DNA of 20,319 nucleotides, from contig DKTP01000080.1 in NCBI GenBank assembly GCA_002473085.1, positions 1 through 20,319 of the forward strand. The letters are read 5' to 3'. The DNA comes from Anaerolineales bacterium UBA7227 (lineage in GTDB: Bacteria > Chloroflexota > Anaerolineae > Anaerolineales > Villigracilaceae). The notes beneath the pieces are model-generated. The model searched no databases and was not told the DNA's origin. It saw nothing but the letters and a program-made list of their open reading frames with translations. Shown here one piece after another: positions 7,000 through 14,240 of the stretch. The first letter of the stretch is position 1. Each line of letters opens with the position of its first letter. The translations under genes and the position numbers were made by a program.

Positions 7000-8114
7000 A
7001 GAAACCCATCCAAAATCTTCTCCGCCCTCGCAACCCACGTGTATTTCTCCACATCGCGGCGCGCGGTGGAGGCGAGCGCGGCGCGGCGGGCGGAGTCGGC
7101 GAGCAGGGATTGCAGAGCGGCCGTCCACGCGGGGACGTCCTCGGGCGGGGCGAAGGCGGCAGACAAATCGTCCAGCGCCTCGCGGATCACGGGCAGGTCG
7201 CTCGTCAAGATGGCGCGGCCCGCGGCCATGTACTCGAACATTTTCATCGGGCTGGCGACGGACGCGGACGACGCGTCCCCGCTGGAGCCGAGGATGGAAC
7301 GCGCGTAAGGCATCAGCAGGACGTCCGCCGCGGCGAGATAGCGCGGCAGCTCCACGTTCGAGACGAAGCCGAGGAAACTGACGTTGTCCAGCCCCGCGGC
7401 CTTTCGCTTCCATTCCTCGACGTCGGAGGCGCGTCCGCCCACCCAGATGAAGTGCGCGGCTGGGAGCGATTCCGCGAGGCGCAGGAACAGGTCCGCGCCG
7501 CGGCCCGCGTAGAGATGACCCGCGCAGAGGACGGTCGGGGCGTCGCGCAGGCCGAGGGACGTCCGCGCCCGCGCGGGGTCGGGAAGCGAGGCGAAGCGTT
7601 CGAGTTCGACGCCGTTCGGGGCGATGACGAATTCGTCCGCGCGGAGACGCATCCCGAAGCCGCGTTCGAGGATCACGCGCAGCGCGTCCGTGATGCAGGC
7701 GACGCGCTTTCGTCCAGGGAGGCGCGCAAAGGCGCGATGCCAGGCGGGACCGAACCGTCCCGTAGGCTGGAGATGCGCTTCGAAGACCGTGGGTTTGCCA
7801 GCGAGGAGACCGAAGACCGCCGATTGCGGGAGCCAGGTATAGAGGAGGTCGGGATCGAGTTTCAGCGCGCGGCGGACGGAATTAAAAGTGAACAGGCGGC
7901 GACTTGACGAAGAGAGCCACTCGATTTCAAACGGATGTGACAGCCCGTATTGTTGCGCGAGAGATTCCCAGTCCGTCATCCGTCCCCCGTCTCCCGTGAC
8001 GATGAGATGCACCGAATGACCAAGCCGCGCGAGCGCGTTGCACGCCTTCATCACCTGGATGCTGTTGGCGGTGTCGGAGGGGATTTGCGAACCTGCGATG
8101 GCGATAATTTTCAT
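6990..8114 (-). CDS. GT4-family glycosyltransferase
   Basis: A 374-residue GT-B glycosyltransferase. The N-terminal domain begins MKIIAIAGSQIPSDTANSIQVMKACNALARLGH, typical of GT4 enzymes. The donor domain shows APNGVELERF, CAGHLYAGRGADLF and the SPMKMFEYMAAG segment, where E294 is the second glutamate of EX7E; the first position is Val286. The ATG at 8114 is 1 bp after the flippase stop (TGATATG on minus), so it is almost certainly coupled to it. No separate ribosome binding site is visible. The protein presumably adds a sugar to the lipid-linked unit in the cytoplasm; the specificity is unknown. The final codons and TGA stop are provided by the second hairpin of composite element copy 2, but only the last two or three residues are affected. 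Confidence 0.9.
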   Translation of the reverse strand: MKIIAIAGSQIPSDTANSIQVMKACNALARLGHSVHLIVTGDGGRMTDWESLAQQYGLSHPFEIEWLSSSSRRLFTFNSVRRALKLDPDLLYTWLPQSAVFGLLAGKPTVFEAHLQPTGRFGPAWHRAFARLPGRKRVACITDALRVILERGFGMRLRADEFVIAPNGVELERFASLPDPARARTSLGLRDAPTVLCAGHLYAGRGADLFLRLAESLPAAHFIWVGGRASDVEEWKRKAAGLDNVSFLGFVSNVELPRYLAAADVLLMPYARSILGSSGDASSASVASPMKMFEYMAAGRAILTSDLPVIREALDDLSAAFAPPEDVPAWTAALQSLLADSARRAALASTARRDVEKYTWVARAEKILDGFLES

Positions 8115-8115
8115 A

Positions 8116-9441
8116 TCAAGTACCAATCTCCACTCGCGATTGACGATTGATGTCGGACAGTCCAATCGAGATGTTGACGAGGATGGAGACGGCGAGGTAC
8201 GCCGAGAAGATCGCCGCGGCGACGAGGTATCCGCCCGAAGGGACGAGCAGGACGATGAGAGCGAGTTCGGCCACGCCCGTGACGGCCGCGACGACGAGCG
8301 GGACGTTGGGACGTCCGAGCGCCAGCAGGAGCGGACGATTCCAATTGGCGATGTTCGCCGCGCCGTAGCCGACGAGCAGGATCAACACGCAGACGATGAC
8401 GGGCGCGGCTTCCACTTCATACGCGAACGGGATGAACCACCAGCCGAGAGTCGCCAGCCCCGCGCCCGCCAGCAGGGTCCAGACGCCGCCGACGAGACTG
8501 ACCTGTTTGAGCAGGCGGCGGGTCGCGTTCCATTGTTTCTGCGCGATGGTCTTTGTGATCTCGGCGTAGGTGGGCCAGATGAACGGCTCGATGGGCAGCA
8601 TGACGAGGTTGATCAGGCTCGTGGCGAGTCGGAAATATCCCAGCGCGGTATCGGATACAAAATATTTAATGTAAAGCGGGACGTTATCGCGCGTGAACAG
8701 GTTCACTGTCCCGTTGACGTTGGTGCTGACGGCGAAGCGCGCGATGAACTTCCAATCGGGGAGCAGGCTGAACGGCGCGCGGACCCAGCCGCGTCCCAGT
8801 CTGCGGTTCAGCGCGCCCAGCGCGGAGAAGGTCACGACCGCCGCGGCCAGCGTCTTGCCCGCGAGGTACGCGACAAGAATCACGAACATCCCCCAATGCA
8901 TGAAAAACGCCAGCGCGACGATCAGGATGGTGACGATGCTTTGCAGCAGGTTGGCGAAGGCCACGCGCTTGAATTGATCGGTGGATTGCAAAACGCCCGT
9001 GGATGTTTCGTAGACGAGGTTGGCGAGCAGGAAGAGTCCGTAGAAGCGATAGTAGCCGACCAGCGCCGCGTCGTGCGCGAACCAGGCTGCGAGGAAAAAC
9101 AGGACGAGATAGGCAAATATCGAAGTGAACGTCTCGCCGACGCCGATCCACTTGGCGAGCGCGGCGGCGCGGGGTTTGTCGTCGAGGGCGAGCGCCTCGC
9201 CGAGGTATTTCACCGTCACCTCGCTCATGCGGAACGAGAGCAGGCGGTTCACGTTCGAGGCGAACAGCATGACGGCGGTCAGCGCGCCGTACGACTCGAT
9301 CCCCAGCAGGCGGACGATGAGAATCCCCTGCGCGAATCCCAACGCGGCAGAGACGAAACTGCTGGAAAAGAGATATCCGCTGTTGCGGAGGACGCGGGCG
9401 AAGAGCGAGTCGGATTTGAGTTTGGAGAGGAGGGAATTCAC
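8116..9441 (-). CDS. Polysaccharide flippase, Wzx-like (MOP superfamily)
   Basis: A 441-residue polytopic protein with roughly 12-14 predicted membrane helices from residue 20 to about 425. NSGYLFSSSFVSAALGFAQGILIVRLLG at the start is the usual first region of Wzx/RfbX-type exporters. The role would be translocation of lipid-linked repeat units across the cytoplasmic membrane, fitting the flanking glycosyltransferases. Translation appears to start at GTG (9441), since no in-frame ATG lies near the N-terminus. A TATAAT box ends 6 nt before it, suggesting a leaderless message. The last 13 residues include DINRQS encoded by 7-bp repeat units (8135-8155); a near-identical NRQS-coding repeat lies within the epimerase gene. 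The stop precedes the next gene's ATG by 1 bp. Confidence 0.9.
   Translation of the reverse strand: MNSLLSKLKSDSLFARVLRNSGYLFSSSFVSAALGFAQGILIVRLLGIESYGALTAVMLFASNVNRLLSFRMSEVTVKYLGEALALDDKPRAAALAKWIGVGETFTSIFAYLVLFFLAAWFAHDAALVGYYRFYGLFLLANLVYETSTGVLQSTDQFKRVAFANLLQSIVTILIVALAFFMHWGMFVILVAYLAGKTLAAAVVTFSALGALNRRLGRGWVRAPFSLLPDWKFIARFAVSTNVNGTVNLFTRDNVPLYIKYFVSDTALGYFRLATSLINLVMLPIEPFIWPTYAEITKTIAQKQWNATRRLLKQVSLVGGVWTLLAGAGLATLGWWFIPFAYEVEAAPVIVCVLILLVGYGAANIANWNRPLLLALGRPNVPLVVAAVTGVAELALIVLLVPSGGYLVAAAIFSAYLAVSILVNISIGLSDINRQSRVEIGT
8135..8155. repeat. 7-bp repeat units at the flippase 3' end
   Basis: Heptamers cgcgatt, gacgatt and gatgtcg in tandem encode flippase residues 430-436 just before the stop. 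They match in base composition and unit length the array in the epimerase gene at 11631-11665. Confidence 0.45.
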
Positions 9442-9447
9442 GAGGCT

Positions 9448-9453
9448 ATTATA
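9448..9453 (-). promoter_or_regulatory. Candidate leaderless promoter -10 box for the flippase gene
   Basis: TATAAT on minus is followed by AGCCTC and then the GTG start, a 6-nt gap that would place transcription start at or next to the start codon. The box is part of the 12-bp palindrome TATTATATAATA (9447-9458), which also presents TATAAT on plus. No -35 hexamer is obvious. Confidence 0.5.
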
Positions 9454-9559
9454 TAATACCCACGGTCACAAATTGCGCTTTCTACTTTCTAAAAAGGCGT
9501 AATTTTTGATCCAGTGCGGCATAAGTGACGCGGGGGAGGGTTGATGGTAATTGGCTGCC

Positions 9560-9601
9560 AACCCGATAATTTTCATAGTCCACTAATGGAATTATCGGGT
9601 T
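9560..9601. promoter_or_regulatory. Perfect 12-bp inverted repeat (possible operator) before the ATPase gene
   Basis: AACCCGATAATT (9560-9571) and its exact complement (9590-9601) are separated by 18 bp. The right arm abuts and shares one base with the TATAAT box at 9601-9606. This is the expected geometry for a repressor operator covering a promoter. It could instead be the terminus of a mobile unit. Confidence 0.6.
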
Positions 9602-9606
9602 ATAAT
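9601..9606 (+). promoter_or_regulatory. Candidate leaderless promoter -10 box for the ATPase gene
   Basis: TATAAT followed by GCGGTT and then the ATG at 9613 gives a 6-nt gap. No ribosome binding site fits between them. A -35 hexamer is not convincing. Confidence 0.5.
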
Positions 9607-9612
9607 GCGGTT

Positions 9613-10866
9613 ATGTACATAAAAAGACACCTCCTCGATGCCCTGAAAGCGCATTTATCCAAAAAGGAAATCAGCCTGATCATCGGGCCGCGCCAGGCGG
9701 GAAAAACCACTTTAATGATGCTTTTGAAGGAACACGTCGAAGCGCAGGGAAAAAGAACGGTCGCTTTCAACCTTGACATTGAAAATGATCGTCAATTCTT
9801 CCAATCACAGGAAACCCTGCTTCAAAAGATCGCGCTGGAATTGGGCAAAGACGGCGGCTACGTTTTCATTGATGAGATCCAGCGAAAAGAAAACGCAGGC
9901 CTGTTTTTGAAGGGCCTGTACGACATGAACCTGCCGCACAAATTCATCGTATCGGAATCGGGATCGCTCGAACTCAAGGAGAAGATCCACGAGTCGCTTG
10001 CGGGACGAAAACGCGTCTTCGAATTGTCCACGCTTGATTTTATCGAATTCGCCAATTTCAAGACAGAGTATAGATACGAAAATGACCTGCGCGAATTTCT
10101 CGCGCTCGAAAAACAAAAGCGCCAGAGCCTGCTCGAGGAATACATGAGTTTTGGCGGTTATCCGCGCGTCGCGCTGGAGGATACTGTCGTCGAAAAACGC
10201 AGGATCATCGCGGAACTTTACCAGAGTTACCTGGAGCGCGATATTTCCTTCCTTCTTGGCGTGCAGAAAACGGATCGCTTCACGGCGTTGACCAGGCTGA
10301 TGGCTTCACAAGTGGGACAATTGGCTGCCATTTCGGAGATCGCCAATACGCTCAACATCAATGCCGCCACAGTCAATAACTACTTGTGGCTTATGGAAAA
10401 GACCTTCCTGCTTCATCGGGTGCCGCCCTTCTTCAAAAACGTGCGGAAGGAATTGACCAAAACGCCCGTATTCTATTTTCACGATCTAGGGATGAGAAAC
10501 TATGCGCTCGGATCGTATGGGATGCCCTTGTCGCCGTCCGAGGGCGGGTTCCTGTTCCAGAACCTCGTCCATAACCTGCTTTGGAAAAAAATCTCGGACA
10601 CGTCGCATCAAGTCCATTATTGGCGCACCACCGACAAAGCCGAGGTGAATTTTGTGCTGGACAAAAACACGGAAGCGGTTCCAGTGGAAGTGAAATATCG
10701 TTCGCTAAATACGCCCGAATCAAGTCGGTCGTTTCAAAGTTTTGTCTCCGCGTATCATCCGCGCGCTGGCTATATTGTTCACCTGGGGGACGACATGGAA
10801 AAACAGATCAACTCCACTCAAACGCATTACGTGAACTGGTCGAAGTTGATGTTCGAAGAGTTGTGA
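9613..10866 (+). CDS. AAA ATPase with C-terminal DUF4143 nuclease-like domain
   Basis: A 417-residue protein of the COG1373 type. The Walker A motif is GPRQAGKTT (25-33) and Walker B is GYVFIDEIQR (82-91). The middle contains SFGGYPRV and a winged-helix-like stretch (ISEIANTLNINAATVNNYLWLME). The DUF4143 end carries DKAEVNFVLDKNTEAVPVEVK, resembling the E...D...ExK core of a PD-(D/E)XK fold. The family is common, often multicopy and functionally unassigned; links to DNA or defence are speculative. It is the only plus-strand gene in the polysaccharide locus and is visibly less GC-rich than its neighbours, which suggests later acquisition. The ATG at 9613 is chosen because the family-like sequence starts there. 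An upstream in-frame ATG at 9544 would read through the inverted repeat. Confidence 0.85.
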   Translation: MYIKRHLLDALKAHLSKKEISLIIGPRQAGKTTLMMLLKEHVEAQGKRTVAFNLDIENDRQFFQSQETLLQKIALELGKDGGYVFIDEIQRKENAGLFLKGLYDMNLPHKFIVSESGSLELKEKIHESLAGRKRVFELSTLDFIEFANFKTEYRYENDLREFLALEKQKRQSLLEEYMSFGGYPRVALEDTVVEKRRIIAELYQSYLERDISFLLGVQKTDRFTALTRLMASQVGQLAAISEIANTLNINAATVNNYLWLMEKTFLLHRVPPFFKNVRKELTKTPVFYFHDLGMRNYALGSYGMPLSPSEGGFLFQNLVHNLLWKKISDTSHQVHYWRTTDKAEVNFVLDKNTEAVPVEVKYRSLNTPESSRSFQSFVSAYHPRAGYIVHLGDDMEKQINSTQTHYVNWSKLMFEEL

Positions 10867-10895
10867 TATTCGAACCACGCGCTACGCGGTCACAA
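10861..10895. terminator. Possible shared hairpin between convergent genes
   Basis: ACCaCGCG (10874-10881) can pair with CGCGGT (10885-10890) with one bulged base, and TTGTG (10861-10865) with CACAA (10891-10895) outside an internal loop. It spans the stop codons of both convergent genes. There is no U-tract, so the terminator role is tentative. Confidence 0.25.
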
Positions 10896-11862
10896 TATCC
10901 TTCGCCCACTCACGCTCGGCGCGGTACCACTCGACGAGTCTCTCCATCCCCTCGCGCAAGCCGACCTGGGGCTGCCAACCGAGCAATTGCCGCGCCTTCG
11001 AGACGTCCGCCCAATTCTGGAACATATCCGCGAGGTTCGGCGGTCCATACTGGACCTGCGCGGGCTTGCCCACGACTTCCTCCGTCAACCCGATCAGGTC
11101 GTTGATGCTGATGACTTCATGCCCGCCGAGGTTGACGATCTCGAATCCGAGCGGCTTCAACGCGGCGATTGTGCCGCGCGCGATGTCGTCCACGAAGGTG
11201 AAGCCGCGCGACTGCTTCCCGTCTCCGTTGACCAGCACGGGGCGTCCCTCGCTGATCCACTGCACGAAGCGGAACATCGCCAGGTCGGGACGTCCCGCGG
11301 GCCCGTAGACGGTGAAATAGCGGACGACGCTCACGTCAATATTGTGCAGGTAATGATACGAGTGCGCGAGGACTTCCGCTCCCTTTTTGCTGGCCGCGTA
11401 CGGCTGGAGCGGCTCGCTGCTCGAGGCGGTTTCGGGAGTCGGGTAGGGCGGGTTCGCGCCGTAGATGCTCGAAGTGGAGGCGAGCAGGAATTTTCCGCAC
11501 CCAGTCTGGCGGCAGAGTTCGAGCATGTTGAGCGTCCCGAGGACGTTTGAATTGAGGAACGTCCACGGGTCGCTGACGCTGTAACGCACGCCTGCGCGGG
11601 CGGCGAGATTAATTACCGCGTCGAAGGGGCGATTGGTAATTGGAGATTGGCGATTAAGAATTCCGCGGTCGGAAATATCGTCGCGGACGAACTCGAAGCC
11701 GTCCAATGCCTGTAACTTCCGCAGGCGGAATTCCTTGATGCGGACGTCGTACGCGTCGTTCAGGTTGTCCACGCCGACGACGGTGTGTCCCTGCTCGATG
11801 AGCATTTCGCTCGTCCGCGCGCCGATGAATCCCGCCGCGCCAGTTACCAGATAATGCGCCAT
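10882..11862 (-). CDS. NAD-dependent sugar-nucleotide epimerase (UDP-glucuronate/UDP-glucose 4-epimerase-like)
   Basis: A 326-residue extended SDR protein. The Rossmann motif is GAAGFIG (8-14), the acidic NAD-ribose residue is D32 in VVGVDNLNDAYD, and the catalytic motif is Y155xxxK159 in PYAASKK. The NDAYDVRIKEFRLRKL segment resembles UDP-glucuronate 4-epimerases more than GalE; GalE-like or dehydratase activity cannot be excluded. The likely role is interconversion of a UDP-sugar for the polysaccharide, perhaps the uronic acid made by the adjacent dehydrogenase. The ATG at 11862 follows a GGAG Shine-Dalgarno (CGGAGCAACC before ATG). Residues 69-78 (LNRQSPITNR) are encoded by five 7-bp repeat units and sit in a loop before the conserved NLAA strand, looking like a tolerated insertion. 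The leader carries another 7-bp array. Confidence 0.88.
   Translation of the reverse strand: MAHYLVTGAAGFIGARTSEMLIEQGHTVVGVDNLNDAYDVRIKEFRLRKLQALDGFEFVRDDISDRGILNRQSPITNRPFDAVINLAARAGVRYSVSDPWTFLNSNVLGTLNMLELCRQTGCGKFLLASTSSIYGANPPYPTPETASSSEPLQPYAASKKGAEVLAHSYHYLHNIDVSVVRYFTVYGPAGRPDLAMFRFVQWISEGRPVLVNGDGKQSRGFTFVDDIARGTIAALKPLGFEIVNLGGHEVISINDLIGLTEEVVGKPAQVQYGPPNLADMFQNWADVSKARQLLGWQPQVGLREGMERLVEWYRAEREWAKDIVTA
11631..11665. repeat. Five-unit 7-bp array inside the epimerase gene
   Basis: The units gattggt, aattgga, gattggc, gattaag and aattccg lie in tandem. They encode about residues 67-78 of the epimerase, in frame and without disrupting the SDR motifs. Confidence 0.7.
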
Positions 11863-11874
11863 GGTTGCTCCGTG

Positions 11875-11902
11875 TGTCAGGTATCAGGTGTCAGGTGTCA
11901 GG
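11875..11902. repeat. Four-unit 7-bp tandem repeat in the epimerase leader
   Basis: tgtcagg, tatcagg, tgtcagg and tgtcagg lie in tandem, 12 bp upstream of the epimerase ATG and just past the dehydrogenase stop at 11916. The array makes up most of this spacer. Confidence 0.9.
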
Positions 11903-11915
11903 ATTTGCTTGAAAC

Positions 11916-13238
11916 TTAAAGCCTGACCACCTTCCCGTTTCCCTTCGCGATCTTGCCCGTCGCGTTGCGCGTGTCGAAGACGAACTTCGCCTCGCGGATG
12001 ATCGCGGCATAATCGTAGACTTTGTGATCGGTGACGATCACCACCGCGTCAGATTCGCGGACGGCCTGCATCACGTCCCGCACGCTGTCCATCTGCCAGC
12101 CGTCGTATTCGTGGTGGAGATGCGGAATGTACGGGTCGTGATATTCGACTTGCGCGCCCTTCTTCTGGAGCAGGCCGATCACATCCAGCGCGGGCGACTC
12201 GCGCACGTCGTCAATATCGGGTTTGTACGCCGCGCCGAGGACGAGGACGCGGCTTCCCTTGAGCAGGATGCCGCGGTCGTTCATCGCTTCCAACATGCGG
12301 CCGACCACGTAACGCGGCATGTTGGTATTGATCTCGGACGCGAGTTCGATGAAGCGCGCGTTATAGTTGACCGCCCTCATCTTCCAGGAAAGATAAAGCG
12401 GGTCAATCGGGATGCAGTGACCGCCCAGCCCGGGTCCCGGCGTGAACTTCATGAAGCCAAAGGGTTTCGTCGCCGCGGCTTCGATCACCTCCCACACGTC
12501 CACGCCGAGGCGTTCGCACATGATCGCCATCTCGTTGACCATGCCGATGTTGATCATGCGGAAGGTGTTCTCCAGTAGTTTCGCCATCTCCGCCGCCTCG
12601 GTGGACGAGACGTGATGGACGGTCTGGATCGCGCCCGTGTACCAGGCCGAAGCCACCTCGCCGCAATTCTCGGTGATGCCGCCGATTATCTTCGGGGTAT
12701 TGATAGTGGTGAAGTCCTGGCGTCCGGGGTCCACGCGCTCGGGCGAAAAAGCCAGGAACCAGTCCTCGCCCACCGTCAGTCCGTGCTCGATGCCGAGTTT
12801 GGGCAGCAGCAATTCCCGCGTCGTGCCGGGATAGGTGGTGGACTCCAGCACGACCACCATGCCCTGATGCACGTATTTCGCCAGTTCCTCCGTCGCCGCG
12901 ACGATGAACGACATGTCGGGGTCGCCCGTCTTGCGGAGCGGCGTCGGCACGCAGATGCTGACCGCGTCCATCTTCTCCAGCACGGAAAAATCCGTCGTGG
13001 CTTTCAGGCGTCCCGCCTTGACGAGCGCGGCCACCGCCTTGGTCTTGACGTCGGGGATGTACGACTCGCCATTATTGAGCAGATCCACCTTCCGCGCGTC
13101 GGGATCCACGCCCGTCACTTTGAATCCCGCCTCGCCGAACACCACCGCCAGCGGCAGGCCGACATAGCCGAGTCCCAAAATGGCGATTTCGGCGGATTTG
13201 TCTTGCAGTTTCTTGATGAGAATATCTTTGGTGGTCAT
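11916..13238 (-). CDS. UDP-N-acetylhexosamine 6-dehydrogenase (WbpA/WecC-like)
   Basis: A 440-residue UDP-glucose/GDP-mannose dehydrogenase family enzyme, which oxidises C6 of a nucleotide sugar to the uronic acid with two NAD+. The NAD motif is GLGYVGLP (22-29). The conserved lysine is K220 in AEMAKLLENTFRMINI. The catalytic cysteine is C275 in GPGLGGHCIPIDP. The GHCIP.DPLYL and SPERVDPG variants fit the UDP-N-acetylglucosamine/mannosamine branch better than UDP-glucose dehydrogenase, but the exact substrate is inferred. The ATG at 13238 follows AAAGGAA at suitable spacing. It is the first gene of the polysaccharide locus in transcription order, with its own candidate -10 box at 13294-13299. 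The nearby epimerase is a likely partner. Confidence 0.93.
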   Translation of the reverse strand: MTTKDILIKKLQDKSAEIAILGLGYVGLPLAVVFGEAGFKVTGVDPDARKVDLLNNGESYIPDVKTKAVAALVKAGRLKATTDFSVLEKMDAVSICVPTPLRKTGDPDMSFIVAATEELAKYVHQGMVVVLESTTYPGTTRELLLPKLGIEHGLTVGEDWFLAFSPERVDPGRQDFTTINTPKIIGGITENCGEVASAWYTGAIQTVHHVSSTEAAEMAKLLENTFRMINIGMVNEMAIMCERLGVDVWEVIEAAATKPFGFMKFTPGPGLGGHCIPIDPLYLSWKMRAVNYNARFIELASEINTNMPRYVVGRMLEAMNDRGILLKGSRVLVLGAAYKPDIDDVRESPALDVIGLLQKKGAQVEYHDPYIPHLHHEYDGWQMDSVRDVMQAVRESDAVVIVTDHKVYDYAAIIREAKFVFDTRNATGKIAKGNGKVVRL

Positions 13239-13293
13239 TGGTTTCCTTTAGCGTCAGGTTTCGCAGACGCGCTCCTTCTACAGATGAGCCGAA

Positions 13294-13299
13294 ATTATA
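13294..13299 (-). promoter_or_regulatory. Candidate -10 box for the dehydrogenase gene
   Basis: TATAAT on minus lies in the 80-bp spacer between the HNH gene stop and the dehydrogenase ATG, leaving a leader of about 50 nt with a Shine-Dalgarno. No clear -35 is seen. Confidence 0.4.
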
Positions 13300-13318
13300 C
13301 GCTCGAAATGATCCAACG

Positions 13319-13852
13319 TTATTTTCTGCTTCCCAGAAGGAATCGCAATAGTTCACCCAATTCTTCGAGCAGTCGTTGTTGTTCTTCAACAAGCGCGGAA
13401 AATTGACGATTGAGGTTCTCCAGCAAACGGACAGCCTCCTGCTGGCGCGCTAAACGACGCGCGTCTTCGGCAAGTTGACGTTCCCGAATACGATGTGCTA
13501 TTAACGGAGGACGATTCAGGCGAAGGCGATTTATGGTAAATGCGCCAATACTCGTTAGCGGATGCAATTTTCCATCATCCAATTCGATAAAATGCTTGGA
13601 TGCGTTATTCTGGCGAGGATTCCAGAGTGGCAGATCGCCTGCGCGGACCGGCCAATAATCGAGTTTATATTGATTGCAACGCTGACAGCAGTAAAGCAGA
13701 TTGTCCAAGTCGTCATTCCCGCCCTTGAACTTTGGCTGATAATGATCCATCGTCAATTCGCCGCCCGAGGCGACTTCACGGACGCCGCAAAACTCACAGG
13801 CGTAATCGGCGCGTTTTCGTACACGCGCCCGAACCGCGTCGGAAATGGTCAT
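13319..13852 (-). CDS. HNH endonuclease with C-terminal coiled coil
   Basis: A 177-residue protein. The HNH domain occupies residues 1-75: C19xxC22 and C56xxC59 form a zinc knuckle pair, D36-H37 is the catalytic histidine region, N51 is the central Asn, and N60/K63 complete the motif. Residues about 115-172 are rich in Glu, Arg and Leu and form a predicted coiled coil ending in a short basic tail. The ATG at 13852 overlaps the stop of the upstream small gene by 4 bp, so the two are translationally coupled and probably act together. The gene is less GC-rich than the housekeeping operon beside it. Nothing indicates an intron or intein context. A defence, toxin-like or mobile-DNA role is possible but unproven. 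Confidence 0.88.
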   Translation of the reverse strand: MTISDAVRARVRKRADYACEFCGVREVASGGELTMDHYQPKFKGGNDDLDNLLYCCQRCNQYKLDYWPVRAGDLPLWNPRQNNASKHFIELDDGKLHPLTSIGAFTINRLRLNRPPLIAHRIRERQLAEDARRLARQQEAVRLLENLNRQFSALVEEQQRLLEELGELLRFLLGSRK

Positions 13853-14160
13853 GCGGGTTGTGTCCCAATCCGCTGGGTCAGCTGGCGGCGCAAAACGGCT
13901 ATTTCACGCCGCAATTTCGCGTTCTCGGAAGAAATTTTTCGGATTTGCTGGGTTACAGAGATCGCCTGCGCCAGAGCCGCGTCCATTTGCGCTTCGAGAT
14001 CCGAGGAGGTCATTCGCCCGGCTGGGAGGAACAATATTTCGTTTTCCAGGGTGTCCTGTTTCGCGTACCAGGCTTCCAACTGCTTTCGTTCTTTGGCTGT
14101 GAGCGTGAAACCGCGCGTGACCTTATCGTGCAATTGACTGGCCTTTTCTACTGAATCCAT
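13849..14160 (-). CDS. Small coiled-coil protein paired with the HNH nuclease
   Basis: A 103-residue hypothetical protein. Residues 19-39 (TLTAKERKQLEAWYAKQDTLE) form an LTxxExxxLExWYxxQD-like block that I recognise only loosely from uncharacterised small proteins. Residues 53-95 are a strong predicted coiled coil (DLEAQMDAALAQAISVTQQI and onward) followed by a basic region. There is no signal peptide, membrane segment or zinc motif. The ATG at 14160 follows a strong Shine-Dalgarno (AAAGGAG, 5 nt spacing) and a TATAAT box 28 nt upstream. The 4-bp overlap with the HNH gene, and coiled coils in both products, suggest that the proteins bind each other. It could be an inhibitor, a specificity factor or a scaffold; the function is unknown. 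Confidence 0.8.
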   Translation of the reverse strand: MDSVEKASQLHDKVTRGFTLTAKERKQLEAWYAKQDTLENEILFLPAGRMTSSDLEAQMDAALAQAISVTQQIRKISSENAKLRREIAVLRRQLTQRIGTQPA

Positions 14161-14188
14161 ATTCGCTCCTTTCGCAAATACGACAAAG

Positions 14189-14194
14189 ATTATA
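14189..14194 (-). promoter_or_regulatory. Candidate -10 box for the coiled-coil/HNH pair
   Basis: TATAAT on minus in an AT-rich stretch, with a leader of about 28 nt containing the AAAGGAG ribosome binding site. This implies that the pair is transcribed separately from the uracil-DNA glycosylase operon. Confidence 0.45.
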
Positions 14195-14240
14195 ACAAAT
14201 ACAATCTCCCCTTACCCGACATGAAGAGACTGGATACGGA

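Noticed and set aside
8038-9456. Very long open frame on plus, antisense to the flippase gene
   Set aside because: It is rich in Arg, Asp and Glu with no recognisable motif and mirrors a well-supported membrane protein. High GC keeps the opposite frame open.
9544-9612. Upstream in-frame ATG extending the ATPase by 23 residues
   Set aside because: The extension would translate the inverted repeat and the TATAAT box and has no similarity to the usual family start.
9549-10330. 12-bp direct repeat AATTGGCTGCCA at 9549 and 10319, as insertion-site duplication for the ATPase gene
   Set aside because: The second copy is inside the coding sequence, not at the other border, and 12-mers recur by chance in 20 kb.
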